From contig JACQEC010000209.1 of assembly GCA_016200765.1 (NCBI GenBank), positions 1-8,630 on the forward strand: a stretch of DNA of 8,630 bases, given 5' to 3'. The notes below the pieces were generated by a model. The model saw only the letters and a list, made by a program, of their open reading frames with translations. It made no database searches and was not told the DNA's origin. Below, one piece after another: positions 5,742 to 8,630 of this stretch; position 1 is the stretch's first letter; each line of letters opens with the position of its first letter. The DNA comes from Chloroflexota bacterium (lineage in GTDB: Bacteria; Chloroflexota; Anaerolineae; JACRMK01). The position numbers and the translations under genes are program-made.

Positions 5742-5785
5742 GAGGGGTGGCGCAACGGGTCGTTGCGCCACCCCTCGCTTTATTT
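5742..5785 (+). terminator. Rho-independent terminator after hsp20
   Basis: Perfect 15-bp arms, 5742-5756 (GAGGGGTGGCGCAAC) and 5762-5776, with loop GGGTC, followed by GCTTTATTT. It starts 30 nt after the hsp20 stop and isolates hsp20 from the peptidase gene. Confidence 0.85.
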
Positions 5786-5822
5786 CACCCCGAAAACCGC
5801 TTCGCGCATTGCGGCGCGCGCG

Positions 5823-5860
5823 CGCCCCTCTCCCTGAAAGGGAGAGGGGTTGGGGGTGAG
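5823..5860 (-). repeat. GC-rich hairpin repeat, family 1, upstream of the peptidase
   Basis: Perfect 11-bp arms (5823-5833 with 5837-5847) around GAA, followed by TTGGGGGTGAGGG. Read on the minus strand it matches the mtnP copy at 34 of 38 positions, differing mainly in the loop. It ends two bases before a TATAAT box. Confidence 0.85.
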
Positions 5861-5862
5861 GG

Positions 5863-5868
5863 TGTATA
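5863..5868 (+). promoter_or_regulatory. -10 element for the M42 peptidase
   Basis: Perfect TATAAT directly after the family-1 repeat; a -35 box, if present, would have to lie inside the repeat hairpin and is not recognisable. The expected leader is about 37 nt and contains GAAAGGAG at 5901-5908, a ribosome-binding site 3 nt before the ATG at 5912. Confidence 0.5.
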
Positions 5869-5911
5869 ATACGGTGCGGAAAGAGCCAGACTCAACCCCC
5901 GAAAGGAGCCT

Positions 5912-6964
5912 ATGCTAGACTCTTACGCACTGCTGGAAAGACTCTGCAACACGCCGGGCATCCCCGGCTTTGAAGACGAAGTGCGCGAGGTCATCGCGGA
6001 GATCGTCAAGCCCTTCGCCGACGCGATGCGCGTGGACGCGCTCGGCAACCTGATCGTGACCCGCCGCGGGCGTTCGCCCTTCAGGCTGATGCTCGACGCC
6101 CACATGGATGAGATCGGGTTCATGGTTCAGTATATAGACGAGCAAGGCTTTATTCGCTTCACGCCGATGGGCGGCTGGGACCCGCGCCTCCTGCTTAGTC
6201 ACCTGCTGACCATTCTAACACGGGATCGGCAGAGGGTCGAGGGCGTGATTGGCACGGTGCCGCCCCACATCCTCAAACCCGGCGACCGCGAGAAGGTCGT
6301 GCAGGTGGAGGAGATGTTTCTGGATGTGGGCGCGACCTCCAGGCAAGAGGTCGCCGAGATGGGCGTGCGCGTGGGCGACCCGATCGTCATCCATTACCCG
6401 TTCCGCCGCATCGGCAAAGACACGGTGATGGGCAAAGCGCTGGACGACCGCGCGGGCTGCGCCGTGATGATCAAGACCCTGGAAGCCTTGCAGGGCGCCG
6501 ACGTGGACGCGACGATCTACGCGGCCTTTGTGGTCAGCGAGGAGCGCGGCTTGATTGGCGCGCGCACGGCGGCCTTCCAGATCGAGCCGGACATGGCGAT
6601 TGCGCTGGAAGGGACGGTCGGCGCCGATATGCCCGGCGTGCCCGCGCCGCGCCAGCCGACGGGACTCGGCAAAGGCCCGGCCATCACGGTCGCCGACGGC
6701 GGCTTCATCGTCCCGCGCCGGATGGTGCAGGCGCTGGAAGGCACGGCGGAGCGCGAGGGCATTCCGTACCAAATCAAAGTGCCGCCCTACGGCGGCACCG
6801 ATGCCAGCGCCATTCACCAATCGCGCGGCGGCGTCTTCAGCGGCGTCGTCTCTGTGCCTTGCCGCTATATCCACTCGCCGTTGAGCACCTGCCGCTTAAG
6901 CGATTTCGATAACACCTGGAAGTTGCTAGCGGCGTTTTGCAAGGCGGCGACCACCGTGAAGTAG
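5912..6964 (+). CDS. M42-family zinc aminopeptidase (glutamyl/TET-type or endoglucanase M-like)
   Basis: A cytoplasmic di-metal aminopeptidase of 350 residues that should release N-terminal residues from short peptides; family members often form TET dodecamers. The N-terminus has the typical LCNTPGIPGFEDEVREVI. Metal and catalytic residues are in place: AHMDEIG with H64 and D66, KALDDRAGC with bridging D179, SEERGLIGA with general-base E210 and ligand E211, ALEGT with E233 at the position of the usual Asp/Glu ligand, and RYIHSPLS with H321. GGTDASAIH (295-302) is also conserved. Length is normal. The start is fixed by GAAAGGAG 3 nt upstream. Old annotations often call such proteins cellulase or endoglucanase M. 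The TAG stop is in frame with, and 9 bases from, the coupling-ATPase fragment that follows, so the very C-terminus may lie next to a recombination joint. Confidence 0.93.
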   Translation: MLDSYALLERLCNTPGIPGFEDEVREVIAEIVKPFADAMRVDALGNLIVTRRGRSPFRLMLDAHMDEIGFMVQYIDEQGFIRFTPMGGWDPRLLLSHLLTILTRDRQRVEGVIGTVPPHILKPGDREKVVQVEEMFLDVGATSRQEVAEMGVRVGDPIVIHYPFRRIGKDTVMGKALDDRAGCAVMIKTLEALQGADVDATIYAAFVVSEERGLIGARTAAFQIEPDMAIALEGTVGADMPGVPAPRQPTGLGKGPAITVADGGFIVPRRMVQALEGTAEREGIPYQIKVPPYGGTDASAIHQSRGGVFSGVVSVPCRYIHSPLSTCRLSDFDNTWKLLAAFCKAATTVK

Positions 6965-6973
6965 CGCGAGCGT

Positions 6974-8194
6974 GTGATCTACCTCGACCCCGCGCGCCGC
7001 GACTACCTGATCCCCTTCAACGTGCTCAGCACGGGCCAGCCGCCGTATGCCACGGCCATGAACGTGATCGAGGCCCTCCGCCGCACCTGGCCCGAGAGTC
7101 TGCGCGAGGCGCCGCGCTTCACCAACCTGATGCTCGCCGCGCTGCTGGTGCTGATCGCCAACCAGCTGACCCTGGTGGAGCTGCCGCGGCTCTTGACCGA
7201 CCAGCCCTTCCGCGAGACGCTGCTGGATCGGGCCGATGATCCGGAACTGACCTCCGTCTTTCACGAGCGGTTGGACAAGTGGGGGCGGGAGCGGGCCTTG
7301 ATTCTGGAGAGCATCCTCAACAAGGTCAGCGCCTTCGCCCTAAACCCTAGCCTGCGCCTGATGCTCGGACAGCGCGAGAACCGGCTCGACTTCCGGCGGA
7401 TGATGGACGAGGGACAGGTGCTGATCGTCAATCTGGGCCACTGTGACGGCGAGACGCGGCGGCTGTTGGGCAGCCTGATCACGACGCTGGTCGAGCAGGC
7501 GACGCTCGCGCGCGCCAGCCTGCCGGCCCAAACCCGCCGCCCGTTCTATTTCTACCTGGACGAGTTCCAGGACTTCTGCGCCAACGCGAGCTCGACCACC
7601 ACGTTGGCGCAGGTCCTCTCCGAGAGCCGCAAGTTCGGGCTGCACCTGACCTTGGCGCACCAGACGCTGGGGCAACTCTTGGGCGAGCGACTGCGGGCCG
7701 CCTTGGGGAACATCGGGACGAAGGTGGTCTTTCAAGTGGATCGGGTGGACGCCGAGATGCTGGCCCCGAAGCTGTTCGTGGCGGGCGGGGAGCAGGTCAA
7801 GCACGAGGTGGAGGATGAGGCCCACCAGCCCCGCTCGCACCCGATCTACTATGCGCTCACCGAGGAGTGGGAGCAAGCCATCCGGGCCCTCCAGCACCTA
7901 CCGCCGCGCACCTGTTGGGTCAAGCGGCCGGGGCGCGGTGTGGTCAAGCTGCACACCATCACCATGCTTCAGGCACGACAGTCAGGTGATGCTTTAGAGC
8001 AACTGGTGCGTGGCCTGGCACGGCAGAGTGGGGAAGCGTGCGAAGTGCTGGAGCGGACTCTGGATCAGCGATGGGCCGCGCCGACGAGCGAGCCAACGAC
8101 GTATTATGAACCGATTCCTCCGCCGGTGGTATCTCCTACGATCAAGAGACTCACGATCACAACGGCATCACTTGAGGAGATGCGACGCAGGTAG
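6974..8194 (+). CDS. Truncated VirD4/TraG-like conjugative coupling ATPase, C-terminal part (probable pseudogene)
   Basis: Intact relatives are type IV secretion coupling ATPases (TraG/TraD/VirD4, with a HerA-like motor fold) that pump DNA during conjugation. This 406-residue frame holds only the later part. It starts in the middle of a core strand (VIYLDPARRDYLIPFNVL, normally well after Walker A). It then has Walker B FYFYLDEFQDF (191-201, D196/E197) and ESRKFGLHLTLAHQTLGQL (217-235), with Q230 as the sensor-type residue. The C-terminus is basic and proline-containing. No Walker A (GxxGxGKS/T) or N-terminal membrane region exists here or upstream, so it cannot be a working ATPase alone. GTG 6974 has no ribosome-binding site. 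The homologous reading extends upstream in frame (RER) to the TAG ending the M42 gene. I infer a deletion or recombination joint near 6960. An assembly artefact is the alternative. Confidence 0.75.
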   Translation: MIYLDPARRDYLIPFNVLSTGQPPYATAMNVIEALRRTWPESLREAPRFTNLMLAALLVLIANQLTLVELPRLLTDQPFRETLLDRADDPELTSVFHERLDKWGRERALILESILNKVSAFALNPSLRLMLGQRENRLDFRRMMDEGQVLIVNLGHCDGETRRLLGSLITTLVEQATLARASLPAQTRRPFYFYLDEFQDFCANASSTTTLAQVLSESRKFGLHLTLAHQTLGQLLGERLRAALGNIGTKVVFQVDRVDAEMLAPKLFVAGGEQVKHEVEDEAHQPRSHPIYYALTEEWEQAIRALQHLPPRTCWVKRPGRGVVKLHTITMLQARQSGDALEQLVRGLARQSGEACEVLERTLDQRWAAPTSEPTTYYEPIPPPVVSPTIKRLTITTASLEEMRRR

Positions 8195-8213
8195 GTTTGC
8201 GGTCGGCTGAAGG

Positions 8214-8285
8214 TCATAGCTTGATGAACTCGTCGGTGACGCCGTACGGCCCGTTGACACGCACCTTGCTGAACACCACACGCCA
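8214..8285 (-). other. Possible C-terminal remnant of an unknown protein
   Basis: On the minus strand, 23 codons between two stops (8286-8288 and 8214-8216) read WRVVFSKVRV followed by NGPYGVTDEFIKL. The residue mix looks like a real protein C-terminus, and the gene faces the ATPase fragment. I do not recognise the family. It may be the eroded end of a mobile-element gene or chance; no start or ribosome-binding site is seen. Confidence 0.25.
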
Positions 8286-8328
8286 CTACGGTCATCGCAC
8301 AGCAACTTTCGCATTCCGACCAAATTGA

Positions 8329-8630
8329 TCAACGTTCCTGTAGACAATGGATGGGATTAGGATTGCGGAACATGGCATAGAAGGTAGGGACATCCATGTT
8401 CGTTACCATGTTCAGAGGAGGTCTCTCGGCCGTTGAGAACGGATACGTCTGTGGAGCATCTGTATTGGGAGGATACAAGCTTATTGAAATATCTGGTAGT
8501 GTCCCTTTAATGAGGCACAGGGCATTTAAGCAAAATTCGATGCAAGATTCCTTGACGGATTCTGAGTCAAGGAGTCGTGCAGATGGACTTGCGAACGTGT
8601 CATTGTCGGAATCGGCGATGTCGCTCTTAC
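8329..8630 (-). CDS. Unrecognised protein, C-terminal part (start beyond window)
   Basis: The minus strand is open for 99 codons from the right edge to TGA at 8331-8329. The C-terminal part includes NMVTNMDVPTFYAMF and ends RNPNPIHCLQER. I recognise no domain; there is no transmembrane segment or obvious motif. GC content is much lower than in the rest of the window (24 of 60 bases at 8461-8520 by hand count), which fits acquired DNA next to the coupling-ATPase fragment. A competing plus-strand frame, ATG 8396 to the edge (78 codons), overlaps it. Codons of purine-N-pyrimidine form are more frequent in the minus frame (about 31 of 99 against 17 of 78), a weak reason to prefer it. Confidence 0.35.
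   Translation of the reverse strand, partial: KSDIADSDNDTFASPSARLLDSESVKESCIEFCLNALCLIKGTLPDISISLYPPNTDAPQTYPFSTAERPPLNMVTNMDVPTFYAMFRNPNPIHCLQER
8541..8581. repeat. 41-bp hyphenated palindrome in the low-GC tail
   Basis: Centred on 8561, 14 of the 16 outer base pairs are complementary, including perfect 8-bp arms TCCTTGAC (8549-8556) and GTCAAGGA (8566-8573) and terminal TGCA on both sides. It falls inside the unassigned minus-strand frame. It could be a binding or recombination site or a structured RNA; no known element is matched. Confidence 0.5.

Noticed and set aside
6215..6874. 219-codon open frame antisense to the M42 peptidase
   Set aside because: Composition is a His/Arg/Ala-rich mirror of the peptidase; no start signal or motif.
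7340..7897. 185-codon open frame antisense to the coupling ATPase
   Set aside because: Leu/Arg/Gln-rich mirror translation with no recognisable domain, opposite a frame with a clear Walker B.
8396..8630. Plus-strand frame with ATG 8396 running off the right edge
   Set aside because: Open for 78 codons, but no good ribosome-binding site and a less gene-like codon pattern than the overlapping minus frame; not excluded, so it is mentioned in the findings.
1..8630. CRISPR arrays, tRNA or rRNA genes
   Set aside because: No regularly spaced identical repeats with unique spacers, and no cloverleaf or rRNA-like sequence was seen; the repeats present are dispersed or tandem short elements.

Overview
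The window is GC-rich and carries a gene set typical of a Chloroflexota genome, most likely Anaerolineae-like. That placement is an inference from protein style, gene mix and a heavy load of short intergenic repeats; no marker gene fixes it. Genes have TATAAT-type -10 boxes and either good Shine-Dalgarno sites or none.

Layout: (1) 1-626, minus strand, the start-proximal two thirds of an S-methyl-5'-thioadenosine phosphorylase gene (mtnP) that runs off the left edge. (2) A divergent intergenic region with a 60-bp palindromic array of heptamers. (3) Plus-strand genes: a YegS/diacylglycerol-kinase-type lipid kinase, a CaCA-family Ca2+/H+ antiporter (cax), secG, a family-5 extracellular solute-binding protein, a small heat shock protein (Hsp20) closed by a strong terminator, and an M42 zinc aminopeptidase. 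These are mostly independent housekeeping units, not one pathway; several have their own promoter-like sequence. SecG and the solute-binding protein are close enough (12 nt) to be cotranscribed. (4) From 6965 the content changes. The C-terminal half of a VirD4/TraG-like conjugative coupling ATPase, lacking its Walker A half, abuts the peptidase stop codon in the same frame. It is followed by a lower-GC tail with a 23-codon protein-like remnant and an unrecognised partial reading frame on the minus strand. This end looks like the eroded edge of an integrated mobile element, or an assembly join.

The most striking theme is repeats. At least five short dispersed-repeat types occur in 8.6 kb, and they do not stay between genes. 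One GC-rich hairpin element is inserted in frame inside mtnP, adding about 11 residues to the enzyme. A second family sits twice in tandem at the start of the solute-binding protein gene and encodes its first ~21 residues as SLRAWFAK twice. A third appears to encode the tail of the lipid kinase. Other copies touch or contain promoter elements (upstream of cax, secG and the peptidase) or sit as hairpins behind genes. The lipid kinase GTG start lies where transcription should begin from its -10 box, so its mRNA may be leaderless.
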